DNA of 64,000 bases from Aureliella sp046290675. GTDB taxonomy: Bacteria; Planctomycetota; Planctomycetia; Pirellulales; Pirellulaceae. This document shows, piece after piece, positions 18,464 to 27,324 of the stretch. The DNA is taken from NCBI GenBank assembly GCA_046290675.1, contig JBKAHA010000007.1:186001-250000 (forward strand), in the 5' to 3' direction. The stretch's first letter is position 1. Every line of letters begins with the position of its first letter. The position numbers were made by a program, and so were the translations under genes. The notes beneath the pieces were generated by a model that saw only the letters and a list, made by a program, of their open reading frames with translations, was not told the DNA's origin and did no database searches.

Positions 18464-19204
18464 GTGAACTCGCAACCGTTACGCTACTTTGAAAACGCTG
18501 AAGGTGACGGCCAAAGCCGTACATCGGATGTTTGCGTGACTTGTGCCCGCAACGTGGAGGCTACTCCCTTTCGGGTGCAATTGGTGGAGCTCAATTCTTC
18601 TGCCATCAAGTTTCTGACTTCGGAACCGCTATCTTTTCAGGATTTGATTCGCCTTCACTTCACATCAATCAGTTGTAAGCTCGAAGCCAATCTACAGGCT
18701 GAAGTCCGCTGGCATCGGCGGAAAGGAAAAGACTGGATGGTCGGTGCAGTGCCTACCTTGGGGATTCCCGATTCCATGTTGCAATCATTGGCGATTGCAG
18801 GCGCGGTGGAGCGTCGGGCCTCCGAACGCTGCCAAGTCGACGTGGCCGTTCAAGTTCGAGAGGTTGGACAAACGGAGCGCAAGGTTGCGAGAATCGTTGA
18901 GTACTCGGAAGGTGGTGTTCGTTTGAAGCTCAGCTCGGAATCTCTCGAGTACGGGCAACCGCTCAAGCTATTCCTCGAAGTGGACGGTCGCGAATCGGCT
19001 TTCCAACTGAACACGTGCTGGGTTGGAAAAGGTAAGACCCGCCTCGCAGGGTTTGCAGTTGCCGAGTCGCAAGCGAGTGCTTTCCGCGCCGCTCTTGCAA
19101 AGCATACTGGCGACCAAGTTTCAAAAGATGGCGCAGCCGGACTCAATCGTTGGTTACGGAAGGCAAAACGCTGCGTGACGGATCGGCCAACATTACGTTC
19201 TTAG
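18464..19204 (+). CDS. PilZ-domain protein
   Basis: A 246-residue soluble protein with a probable PilZ domain in its second half: the ERRASERCQVDV stretch near 110 carries the RxxxR motif, and EYSEGGVRLKL near 145 is close to the second motif (D/N)xSxxG, with E and Y replacing the usual first residues. PilZ domains bind cyclic di-GMP. The first half has a similar strand pattern and may be a diverged PilZ-like domain without the arginines. The start is GTG with no ATG nearby. A GGDEF protein lies 3.7 kb downstream, but they are not in one operon. Cyclic di-GMP binding is inferred. Confidence 0.65.
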   Translation: MNSQPLRYFENAEGDGQSRTSDVCVTCARNVEATPFRVQLVELNSSAIKFLTSEPLSFQDLIRLHFTSISCKLEANLQAEVRWHRRKGKDWMVGAVPTLGIPDSMLQSLAIAGAVERRASERCQVDVAVQVREVGQTERKVARIVEYSEGGVRLKLSSESLEYGQPLKLFLEVDGRESAFQLNTCWVGKGKTRLAGFAVAESQASAFRAALAKHTGDQVSKDGAAGLNRWLRKAKRCVTDRPTLRS

Positions 19205-19302
19205 CCTATTGAGTTTGCTTTCGCCGAGGCCTACCAAATCTATGGGCCGCCAGTCCAATGCATGCATCCTCAGGCGTACTTCCTGGAATGTGTGTTGAAC
19301 GA

Positions 19303-20352
19303 CTACATTTCTTCAGACGACTTCTCCAGCCAAGTTTGGAGACGCATTGCTCGATCCTCTAGGTCTGCCCGAAGGTCGCTCTGTTCCCTTTTCATCAAAC
19401 TCTCCCGCACTTTGGTCAGTGATGCACGGAAAGCGTTAAGATCCTGAAGAAGCTCCGGGGTAGTTGGGATATCAGACGCAGTGGACGAAGCTGCGAGTGG
19501 CGTTTGCTGATTGTTGGCAGCTCTGTTTTGAACGAAGGGCCGAACTGGGGTGGGTGGCTTCATCGCTGGGCGGTTTGTTTCATACTCTTTGCGGATTAGT
19601 TGGCCCCATTGATCCGCAGATTCCATCGTCAAACGCGCCTCTCGGATGCGAGTGTCAAATCTGTGCCTAGCTTCTTCCAATGCAAATTCGGCTTCGTCCT
19701 TGATGATTTCTGCGTCTCGCAGAGCGAGTCTCTCGAGTTCCAACTGGTCCTCGATGTTGCGACGTTCTGTTCGGTCTTTTGCTAGATTGAGTCGACGTTG
19801 AGTTTTGCGTGTCGCTATTTTTCGTTCCTCCAACAAAAGCTCAGCCTTGCGCAGTGCGAATTCCGCTGACTTCTTTTCGACTCGCTGGAAATCGTCTTTA
19901 AATTTTTCCAGTGCTTCGACCTGAGCCTTCGCCTCCAGGTACCTAAGTCGACTTTCGATGACGGCAAGGTCGATCCTTGCCACGGCATTCATGCTCGGTG
20001 TGTATCCATCGAGCAGGAAAAGTGCGCCAGTTGCAGGAGAAGTCGTCCACTCCCCCGGCTGTCCGCGGCCTGATTCGACTCCGGCTCGCATCGGATGAGG
20101 GTTCTGAAGCTTGCTTGATTCGAGCAGCCCGCTGATTCGAATCGCTTCCTGCTCTAGTTGGGCCAGCTCGACTTCAAGCTGTTCGTTCGAAAGCACGGAT
20201 TCGCTGTTGCCAAAGTCTTCGGAGACCCCTCGCTCATCCTTCGTTGTCGTTTCCTCTGCAGGAAGAGGAGGAGAGGGAACCGGGGACTGAGCTTGCACTC
20301 GACCAATCGCGAAAAGCTGCACAAGGAGAAAGACGGTAGGGATTCGAATCAT
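19303..20352 (-). CDS. Secreted coiled-coil protein
   Basis: A 349-residue exported protein of unknown function. The ATG at 20352 is preceded by GGAGG six bases upstream and followed by a signal peptide (IRIPTVFLLVQLFAIGRVQAQ); a longer frame reaching 20439 exists only because a tandem duplication there is in frame. The middle (about 110-265) is a long Glu/Arg/Lys-rich coiled coil, for example VEKKSAEFALRKAELLLEE; a Pro-rich linker and a second helical segment follow. Its arrangement is reminiscent of the helical part of outer-membrane efflux proteins, but no barrel is present. Confidence 0.65.
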   Translation of the reverse strand: MIRIPTVFLLVQLFAIGRVQAQSPVPSPPLPAEETTTKDERGVSEDFGNSESVLSNEQLEVELAQLEQEAIRISGLLESSKLQNPHPMRAGVESGRGQPGEWTTSPATGALFLLDGYTPSMNAVARIDLAVIESRLRYLEAKAQVEALEKFKDDFQRVEKKSAEFALRKAELLLEERKIATRKTQRRLNLAKDRTERRNIEDQLELERLALRDAEIIKDEAEFALEEARHRFDTRIREARLTMESADQWGQLIRKEYETNRPAMKPPTPVRPFVQNRAANNQQTPLAASSTASDIPTTPELLQDLNAFRASLTKVRESLMKREQSDLRADLEDRAMRLQTWLEKSSEEM

Positions 20353-20380
20353 AAGGTGCCTCCAATGTTGGATTGAGACA

Positions 20381-20416
20381 GGGGCAAATTCGCTGCAAGG
20401 GGCAAATTCGCTGCAA
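20381..20416. repeat. Perfect 18-bp tandem duplication
   Basis: The unit GGGGCAAATTCGCTGCAA occurs twice without a mismatch, at 20381-20398 and 20399-20416. It sits 29 to 64 bases upstream of the coiled-coil gene's start codon and may alter its promoter or leader. Confidence 0.9.
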
Positions 20417-20483
20417 ATGGACCCGCCAATTCGCACCATCGCCAGTGACGTGCAACGGCGGAGACGGCAACATAGTCTGGAGA

Positions 20484-21932
20484 TTAGTTGTTCAGTTTTC
20501 GCTCCAACATTTCCAATAGTTCTTGGGTTAGCTGGGGAGCTGTCGCTGCCAAGTTCGTCTCTTCGAATGGATCAGAGCGATGATCATATAGCTCTTTGGA
20601 TCCATCCTTATGGGCGATTAAACGATGTGATGCCGTTCGTATCGTCTTAGCGTTCCGAAAGTACGAAATGGCAGACGGCTTTGAGTCCGCAAGTTGAGTC
20701 GGCAGCAGCATGGAACGACCATCGGTCCAATCTGGATTGGGAAGGCCCGCAAGGCCGCACAGCGTTGGGAAGATATCGATACTTTCGACGACGGACTCCG
20801 TGAGTTTGGAGAGTCGAGCCTCTTCGGATTTGTTGACATCGGGCGCACGAATGATCAGAGGCGATCGCAGAGATTGCTCAAAAAGTGAATGCTTGCCCCA
20901 GATAAAATGCTCACCTAGATGCCATCCGTGATCGCCCCAGAGTACAACAATGGTATCGTCGTCTAACTTTAGCTCTTCGAGCTTGCCCAGTAATCGACCA
21001 ACTTGAGCGTCCGCATACGACACACAAGCGGCATAGTGTTTTCGAACTTCATCAGCGAAGTCGGCGTCCTCATTTGGATTGCGACCCCAGCGGTTGTATT
21101 TCATGAATTCGCCTGAGCCATGCCAAGTCGTCTTTCCCGGTGGCTTACGGTAGGCAGGAATGCTCGGTAAACGCACTTCTCGGTAGGGAGCCAGGTAATT
21201 GGCCGGAGCTCCAAATGGTAAATGCGGTCGAAGAATTCCGACGGCCAGGAAAAACGGTTTTTGGGTGTCCGCCAGTTGTTGCATCTGTGCCAAGGACTCA
21301 GAGATGGAGTTTCCGTCTGGGTAGATCGAGTCGTCTCCTTCACTCGCCTGGAATACATCCATCTCACCTGCGCGAATTCGAATTTCGCCGTTGGCAAGTC
21401 CGTGCATCCAGCCACGCGGATGTTGCCAAACGCCAGCGGGCAACAAATGGCGATCCCAAGAATTGGGCATTTCTGGTTGTCGATCATCGTCCCAATTCGG
21501 TCCACCGCGCCCGCCTGGGTGATGGGATACTTTGCCGACGGATACGGTCGTGTACCCGGAGTTGCGAAAGTAGGCAGGCATGCTAGCGGGAACTTCCTTG
21601 CCTGTTTGAATTCGTTTCGCACGCTCAAAGAGGGCCCCGTTCGAGGCACCACCGTACGTGCCGGTGAGCAACGCGAAACGCGAAGCTCCGCATGTTGGAG
21701 CTTGAACATAGTGATTCTGGAATGCAAAACCGCTTGATGCCAAGGAATCGATATGGGGAGAGGAGATGTAGTCCACTCCATAGCAAGCCAATTCAGGCCT
21801 TAGGTCGTCGACGCATATCAAAAGCACATTCTTCAATTCCTGGCCGAGCGTGCTCGGGCAAAGCGCCAACACCAAAATCGTGAATTGGCCGAGGAACCGG
21901 CCTGTGAGGGGGCGTTGGAGTGAAGGTCTCAT
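20484..21932 (-). CDS. Sulfatase (iduronate-2-sulfatase-like)
   Basis: A secreted type I sulfatase of about 482 residues that would hydrolyse sulfate esters on polysaccharides. The N-terminal signal peptide (FTILVLALCPSTLG) favours the ATG at 21932. The metal-binding start VLLICVDDLRPELACYG and the formylglycine motif CGASR at C81 are present; the residue two after the cysteine is Ala instead of Pro, a permitted CxAxR variant. VVLWGDHGWHLGEH matches the second metal site. The closest family pattern I recognise is iduronate-2-sulfatase. It is not beside other polysaccharide genes; the second sulfatase is 38 kb away. Confidence 0.88.
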   Translation of the reverse strand: MRPSLQRPLTGRFLGQFTILVLALCPSTLGQELKNVLLICVDDLRPELACYGVDYISSPHIDSLASSGFAFQNHYVQAPTCGASRFALLTGTYGGASNGALFERAKRIQTGKEVPASMPAYFRNSGYTTVSVGKVSHHPGGRGGPNWDDDRQPEMPNSWDRHLLPAGVWQHPRGWMHGLANGEIRIRAGEMDVFQASEGDDSIYPDGNSISESLAQMQQLADTQKPFFLAVGILRPHLPFGAPANYLAPYREVRLPSIPAYRKPPGKTTWHGSGEFMKYNRWGRNPNEDADFADEVRKHYAACVSYADAQVGRLLGKLEELKLDDDTIVVLWGDHGWHLGEHFIWGKHSLFEQSLRSPLIIRAPDVNKSEEARLSKLTESVVESIDIFPTLCGLAGLPNPDWTDGRSMLLPTQLADSKPSAISYFRNAKTIRTASHRLIAHKDGSKELYDHRSDPFEETNLAATAPQLTQELLEMLERKLNN

Positions 21933-22279
21933 CGGTCCATCATCCTCGTAGCGTGAATCGATCCACAGAGTGCTCATTGAGCGGGGAGCACAGGCCAGCG
22001 TTGATGGGCGGGGCTCATCGGGTCGCCCAGTCGGACCTTGATTTTAACAGGATCCGAAACTGGCATGCTTGCGCGGGAGTCCGGCAAACGTCTGCGGGGC
22101 GACGAGTCGAAGTAAGGCGGATGTCAGATCGGCAAATTCGGACTGGGAAGACTCCGGTTCGGTCGTGAGAACGATGGGAATTTGCCTGCCGCAGACGCGG
22201 TGCTGGATCGGGAGAGTCCTCACGCAAGAATCGCATGAGACGAAGGTGTTCGTTGGCGAACCCTGAAAATCGTCACGTG
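21933..22279. other. Intergenic stretch with nested inverted repeats
   Basis: About 350 bases between the diguanylate cyclase stop and the sulfatase start. Two nested 9-bp inverted repeats are visible: CGTCTGCGG (22089-22097) with CCGCAGACG (22189-22197), and inside it GGCAAATTC (22131-22139) with GAATTTGCC (22178-22186). Both arms match perfectly. This could be a structured leader of the sulfatase mRNA or a terminator region; I recognise no known RNA family. Confidence 0.55.
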
Positions 22280-23905
22280 CTATTTAGAGTCCTGAGGCTG
22301 CGGTGACTCAACCCCCGTCAGTTCACTCAGCAATTGTTCGGCCTCATCCAGACGTTCCTGCGCCTCAACAACATTTGCATCTTCGTTCGAGTGGTCGATT
22401 TCATGAGTGAGTTCGTGGAAGCCCACAACTCGATTTCGGCCAGAGCGTTTCGCGTGATAAAGAGACTGATCGGCTTGCTCCAGCATGGCTTCCGCTGTTT
22501 CCACATTTTGTAGGCGATCTGAACAACCCAAGCTCGCGGTCACCTTTAATCCGTTGAAGTCAAGGTCTGCGATCGCGAGACGGAAACGCTCGGCCGCCTG
22601 CTTAGCGCCTTCGATATTCACCTCTGGAAGTAAAACGCAGAACTCTTCGCCGCCGTACCTGCAGACGATATCGGCTTCTCGCGCGGTGTTCTGCAGTGCC
22701 TTGGACACCCCCTTCAGGACTTCGTCGCCTGTCGCATGGCCGTGGTTGTCGTTGATGGATTTGAAGTGGTCGACATCGACCATGATGCAACTCAAATCGT
22801 GTTCATATCGGATACTGCCTTGCCAGATTTTATCGAACGATTCGAAGAACGAACGCCGATTGAAGCATCCGGTCATCGGGTCACGCGTCGCGAGAAACTG
22901 TAGCTGTTCATTTTGCGATTCCAACTCCGCCTTTGAGGATTCAAGTGCGTTCAACGCTTTGCGAAGTTCGGCTCGTTGCGACTCCATTTCAGTCACGTCA
23001 TCTAAGCTGATCAACGTTCCACGCGGCGTGCCTTGGTCTTCGATCTTTGAATGGTTCATCTTGTAAACGTGGACGCTGCCTTCGCTGTCCTGCAATTCAA
23101 CGAGGCAATCGCGTCGTTCTGCTCGACCATTTTCACCGTAGTTGTCGCCGTCCAAAACGCTTTGCCAATGACTCTGCCAGGGCAACGAATCTAGCGGTGC
23201 GCCCTGGAGTGAATCAGGCGAACAATCCAACGTGTCCGTCAACCGGCGATTCGCAAGCATGATCCGTTGTTGTGGGTCTAGTACGAGTATCGACTCCGAC
23301 ATGGTGTCAAACGCGGATTGCACTCGCGTTGGAATTGTCTGGGATGGATCGTATTGCCGAAAGCTTCGTCGAAGGAGGAACAAGAACCCTGCGAAGTTGC
23401 AGAGCGTTGCTACCAAGATCAGCCGAATCGATGGAAGTTGCAGTAACCCAAGGAGTCCAGATTGAACCAGTGGCTTGAATGTGACTTCGAACTGCCCATA
23501 TCGCTCGTCCCCCTGAAAGACAGGCACCGAGATTTGGTTCGCGTCTGGGCTGTGTTCCCAGGTTGAGGCATGGTTTTTAGTTCCGAAGACGAGCAGTCCG
23601 GAAGAGTCCCTCAGCCCGGCTGAAGTAATGTCGTTGTGTCTTTCTGCAAACGACGCAATCAGGACTTGGACTTGTTGCGGAGCGTCGTTGGACAAGTGCT
23701 GCGAACAGCTGATTGCAAAAAGCTCGCTGAGTTTTGCGCGATCCTTGAGTTTCGTGTCATGCCCGTCGCTGAGCACGCCTGCCGCACAGAGGATGAGTAG
23801 GGCCGTAGCGCTCCACATCGCCATCGCAAATGCGATGCGTGTCGTTGTGCCGATGCGACGGTGGAGTGATAACCGACGAATGAATCCTGGAAGCGGGATC
23901 TGCAT
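22280..23905 (-). CDS. Diguanylate cyclase with PAS domain
   Basis: A membrane-bound enzyme predicted to make cyclic di-GMP from GTP. With the ATG at 23905 it has 541 residues: a transmembrane helix near 20-45 (MAMWSATALLILCAAGV), an extracytoplasmic sensor region, a second helix near 165-185, a PAS domain near 190-310, a short coiled coil and a C-terminal GGDEF domain. The active-site motif is GGEEF near 418, preceded at the right distance by the RxxD product-inhibition site in AREAD. Catalysis should be intact. An ATG at 23983 with AGGA upstream is an alternative start, overlapping the upstream gene by 26 bases. It follows the LEPR-XLL protein closely and is probably in its operon. Confidence 0.9.
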   Translation of the reverse strand: MQIPLPGFIRRLSLHRRIGTTTRIAFAMAMWSATALLILCAAGVLSDGHDTKLKDRAKLSELFAISCSQHLSNDAPQQVQVLIASFAERHNDITSAGLRDSSGLLVFGTKNHASTWEHSPDANQISVPVFQGDERYGQFEVTFKPLVQSGLLGLLQLPSIRLILVATLCNFAGFLFLLRRSFRQYDPSQTIPTRVQSAFDTMSESILVLDPQQRIMLANRRLTDTLDCSPDSLQGAPLDSLPWQSHWQSVLDGDNYGENGRAERRDCLVELQDSEGSVHVYKMNHSKIEDQGTPRGTLISLDDVTEMESQRAELRKALNALESSKAELESQNEQLQFLATRDPMTGCFNRRSFFESFDKIWQGSIRYEHDLSCIMVDVDHFKSINDNHGHATGDEVLKGVSKALQNTAREADIVCRYGGEEFCVLLPEVNIEGAKQAAERFRLAIADLDFNGLKVTASLGCSDRLQNVETAEAMLEQADQSLYHAKRSGRNRVVGFHELTHEIDHSNEDANVVEAQERLDEAEQLLSELTGVESPQPQDSK

Positions 23906-23957
23906 GGTAACGTTGGGTTTCAAATGGAATACGGTCCGTTTTTTGTCAGAGAGGTTT

Positions 23958-26780
23958 TCAGCTCTGGGTCTGGATGTTCGCATCGGTCCTGAGTACACCA
24001 TGCTGAGCGATTTCAGCAAGCGAAAGATCTGGCCGCAGGTCGCCGGGAGCGGTGCCTAGCCCGCCGCCTCCAGTTTGGTTTAGGATCGGGAGTGGATCGA
24101 AAGCGACAAATACCGGAAGCGACGACATTAAATTGCTGAGCAAGATGCTGCTTCGAAGTGTCCAAGCAATGTTGGCGATCGAAATGCCCGTCGCCAAAAC
24201 AACGGCGGAGCCAACGATGATCTCAGCTTGGTTCAGTTCCTGTTCGATGGTTTCTTCGACTTCATCCAGGCCTGCAAACATCGCTTCCTGCTCAAACGCC
24301 GGTTCAGGATGACTTGCTACGTAGACGTTTTGATTTTCAATGGTTTTTTCCGGCGTGTTAAACAGTGCCGGATCGGTCGAAGTGCCAATTGAAGTTGTGA
24401 CGTCAGGAACGTGGACCGGTTCATAGGAAGAAGGAGCGGGGACGTGGCTGAGATTGTTTCGTTGCACCACGACGCCTTGCGTTCGGTGTGTCGAGCCTAA
24501 AGAGGGCGCCAACTGTGCGGTATTCGGTGAAGTGAATTTGTGGACTTGCACTTGCTGATTAGCCGCCTCCGCTGCAAGCAACTGGTTGGAAGGAGCGCTA
24601 CGTCCTGATGCGTCCAGGATGTCACCCAAGTCGATTTGCCCAGGATTCTCGGCGGATCCTTTCGCAGAGACGGTGCCGAATGACTCGGCTTCTTCTTCGA
24701 GACTCGATCGGCTTGGCCCACGCTCACGGACCGAAGTAGGACGCTCGGCTGACCGACGGCTAGCTGAGCTTTCTTGTCCCCCTTCGCCTTCTGCTGAAAG
24801 TCGATTCAGCTGCTGGTTTGAATGTGACGAGCTAGAAGCGACACCAATTGAGGGCTCGCCGTAGTGTTGGGAGTTTTGCGGATTTCCATTGGGTGATCCT
24901 CCATTTGAGCCGAATTTCGGGCTCGCTCCTGGTTTGCCCGCATGATGAATTGGATTAGGTGGAGGAACGGAATCGGTCTCATTACTGCTATTGAGATCAG
25001 TTGGTGGACTCGAACCAGGGTTTGCCTGCTCAATTGCGGAAAGGAACTCCGGCAGGGTCAAGTCTAAATTGTTGACTTGGAACTGCTCAATGGACTGGAT
25101 GCGTAGACTCGACTCATTGCCGTGGTAAATCCAAAGGTCATTGCCGTCTTGGGCTGCGTTGAGATCGGATAGTGGGAAAGGGATCTGGAGTGTATCGAAT
25201 CCGGCGCCGCCATGGATTGTGCCGTCAGGAAAGACCGGATCGAGGATGTCGGCGCCTGGTGAACCGAAAATGTAGTTGTGTGCTGCCAGCAACTCTTGGT
25301 TGCCCGATGCCCCGTCCTTTCGCAAAGTGACCTGAAGATCAAGGGGGAAAGATGAGCTTGGAGAAATTGCCAGGACAGTTTCTTCGCCATCGGGGCTGAG
25401 TTCAGACGCCGGGATGACCCAAGACGTTGGACTTGTGCGGAAGCCAATGTCGAACCCGGTACTACCAGTTAGGCCGAGAATCTCAATATAGGCGTCATCG
25501 AGTGCCGATGTGGAGTCGTCGCTAGCGATGGAGATATCGAGCTCAGCAAATTCTGGGCGATAGGTTCGACTAAGGATTGCAGAGCTTGCTCCGTCGAGCG
25601 CTAAACCGTGCCAGTACGCGGCGACACCACCATCGGTCGTTGGGAAAAGTACACCTTCTAATTCCGGTGCTAGATTGGCCTGGTTGACTCGAACTGGTAA
25701 TCCGATGGCGTCAGCAGATTCACTGAATGTCTGCACAAGGAAATGGTTACCGTTCGCGGTCACTTCGAAAAGACCTAGATAAACCACATCGTTGGTGCCG
25801 ACGATGAGCCCATTGCCGTGAGCGAATGAGTATTCAGGTGGCAATGCGTGACTATGCTCAGGCTGGAACGAAGAATCAAGGACTTCAAATACGACTTGTG
25901 TGGAGCCCGCTTGGTTTCGCTCCCCCGCAACCAAGATACCTCCGTCTGAGCTCAAGGCGATTTCCGGTGGGGAATCGTAGCCATAGAATGTCCAGCTTGA
26001 TTCAATCGGAGTGCCATTCGTCGGAAAACGAACGATGTATCCCGTCCACTCACTCGAGACGCTGTCTGAAGTGGAAAGCCATGTCAAGCTAAACTCTTGT
26101 TCTTCAACGCTCGACAATTTGAAGTCGAACGAATCGTCGCCGGGAACAGCGGATGAGGATTCCCAGCTAAAGAGTTGCTGCTGTAAATCCCCAGAATAAA
26201 CCTCAAATTTGGGAATCGAGGTCGTTAAGTCCGCGAAAGCAATCCCGATATGCCCCTGCTCATCGATGTGCACAGCCAAATCAAGGTTGTCGCTAGGACG
26301 CACTGACGTTGCGATTGAGATGGGCGAACTGATCGGTTGGAGGTTGGTGTCGAACTGCTGAGCGAATAGTTCGCCGCCTTCATGCCACGCTAATGTCAGC
26401 GTGCCGTCGCTGGCTAGTTCGCCAGCAAATCGAGCGCCCCCAGTGGGAAGCAACGACGAAGTAAATGGAATCTGGACAAGCCGCACTGGCGGTGGACCGG
26501 GAGTCCCATCGAAATGGGTAAGTCTGCCAGTGATCTCGAAATGTGTATTGGTTGCCGTCCCGTAGAGGAATAGATGCCCACCGTTTTCTGCAGCCGCGCC
26601 AGCGACCTCAAAGACTTGGTCAATTCCCGCAATGGTGTGTTCGGAAGGAAGAAGACTCTCTTCGGCTGGTCCGAGTTCGAGATCGATAGTGAAAGCGTCT
26701 GCAGCAAACGGTAGTCGTGCTTCCAAAGATTCGAAGCCCAACTTCATCGTCGTCTTGCTGATTTTACGTTTCCTAGACAT
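23958..26780 (-). CDS. Large LEPR-XLL surface protein with C-terminal membrane anchor
   Basis: A 940-residue protein. The basic start leads into FESLEARLPFAAD, a LEPR-XLL-type motif typical of exported planctomycete giants. Residues about 30-560 are beta-rich with propeller-like spacing; 590-720 is a Pro/Ser/Gly/Asn-rich linker; near the end lies a hydrophobic segment (IIVGSAVVLATGISIANIAW) followed by SSLPVFVAFDPLPIL. I recall this ending, a helix followed by SLPxxxxxDPLPxL, from other planctomycete large proteins, so it may be a sorting or anchoring signal. The start is GTG at 26783 or ATG at 26780. The gene is followed at once by the diguanylate cyclase. Confidence 0.72.
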   Translation of the reverse strand: MSRKRKISKTTMKLGFESLEARLPFAADAFTIDLELGPAEESLLPSEHTIAGIDQVFEVAGAAAENGGHLFLYGTATNTHFEITGRLTHFDGTPGPPPVRLVQIPFTSSLLPTGGARFAGELASDGTLTLAWHEGGELFAQQFDTNLQPISSPISIATSVRPSDNLDLAVHIDEQGHIGIAFADLTTSIPKFEVYSGDLQQQLFSWESSSAVPGDDSFDFKLSSVEEQEFSLTWLSTSDSVSSEWTGYIVRFPTNGTPIESSWTFYGYDSPPEIALSSDGGILVAGERNQAGSTQVVFEVLDSSFQPEHSHALPPEYSFAHGNGLIVGTNDVVYLGLFEVTANGNHFLVQTFSESADAIGLPVRVNQANLAPELEGVLFPTTDGGVAAYWHGLALDGASSAILSRTYRPEFAELDISIASDDSTSALDDAYIEILGLTGSTGFDIGFRTSPTSWVIPASELSPDGEETVLAISPSSSFPLDLQVTLRKDGASGNQELLAAHNYIFGSPGADILDPVFPDGTIHGGAGFDTLQIPFPLSDLNAAQDGNDLWIYHGNESSLRIQSIEQFQVNNLDLTLPEFLSAIEQANPGSSPPTDLNSSNETDSVPPPNPIHHAGKPGASPKFGSNGGSPNGNPQNSQHYGEPSIGVASSSSHSNQQLNRLSAEGEGGQESSASRRSAERPTSVRERGPSRSSLEEEAESFGTVSAKGSAENPGQIDLGDILDASGRSAPSNQLLAAEAANQQVQVHKFTSPNTAQLAPSLGSTHRTQGVVVQRNNLSHVPAPSSYEPVHVPDVTTSIGTSTDPALFNTPEKTIENQNVYVASHPEPAFEQEAMFAGLDEVEETIEQELNQAEIIVGSAVVLATGISIANIAWTLRSSILLSNLMSSLPVFVAFDPLPILNQTGGGGLGTAPGDLRPDLSLAEIAQHGVLRTDANIQTQS

Positions 26781-26783
26781 CAC

Positions 26784-27324
26784 TTCGTTTCAAGGCATGG
26801 CGGTACGAATTCCTGATGAAACGTATGTCAACCATTACAGGGCGTTCGGAATCGACGTCCAAGTTGTTATGCGAGGCCGAGGGGTGAAATCGATTGTGCG
26901 GCTTTTTTGCTTTTTCCTGGCAATTATCGACTTGGGACGTCCAGATTCATGGCCCTTTGGAGTAGCACAATCGGATGGGCGAAACCGTTCGCGACTTGAA
27001 ATGCAAGGTAGCAGCCCTTCAGCCGGAGACCTCTCGTGGGGCTCCAGATCGGCTGTTGGTTGATGATGAAGAAAGTTCACAACTCCGGGCAAAAGAACGC
27101 AAATTGCGGACGGAATGCGAAATCGGCTTGATTTCGAAGGGCCGAATTGAAACCATGGAACAGGTTCCCGAATTAGCTGCGGTTCTCCGGGCTAATCCAC
27201 ATTGGCAAACAGGACCGCAAGACGCCGGGTATCTTCGCACTCTGGTTGGGAACTAGACCATGACTTGTGTGTCCCCAACTTTCCCCGACATCGTCAAGAT
27301 TAAGTTCAATTTGATTGGATCAAC
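26784..27324. other. Divergent intergenic stretch with a doubtful small frame
   Basis: About 540 bases between the divergent LEPR-XLL and redoxin genes. A 93-codon plus-strand frame at 26975-27256 begins MGETVRDLKC and has a plausible composition, but it has no good ribosome-binding site and I do not recognise it. It may be a small gene or a remnant. Confidence 0.4.

Noticed and set aside
21101..21781. A 226-codon frame antisense-phase within the sulfatase gene
   Set aside because: It is another frame on the same strand as a sulfatase with complete catalytic motifs.
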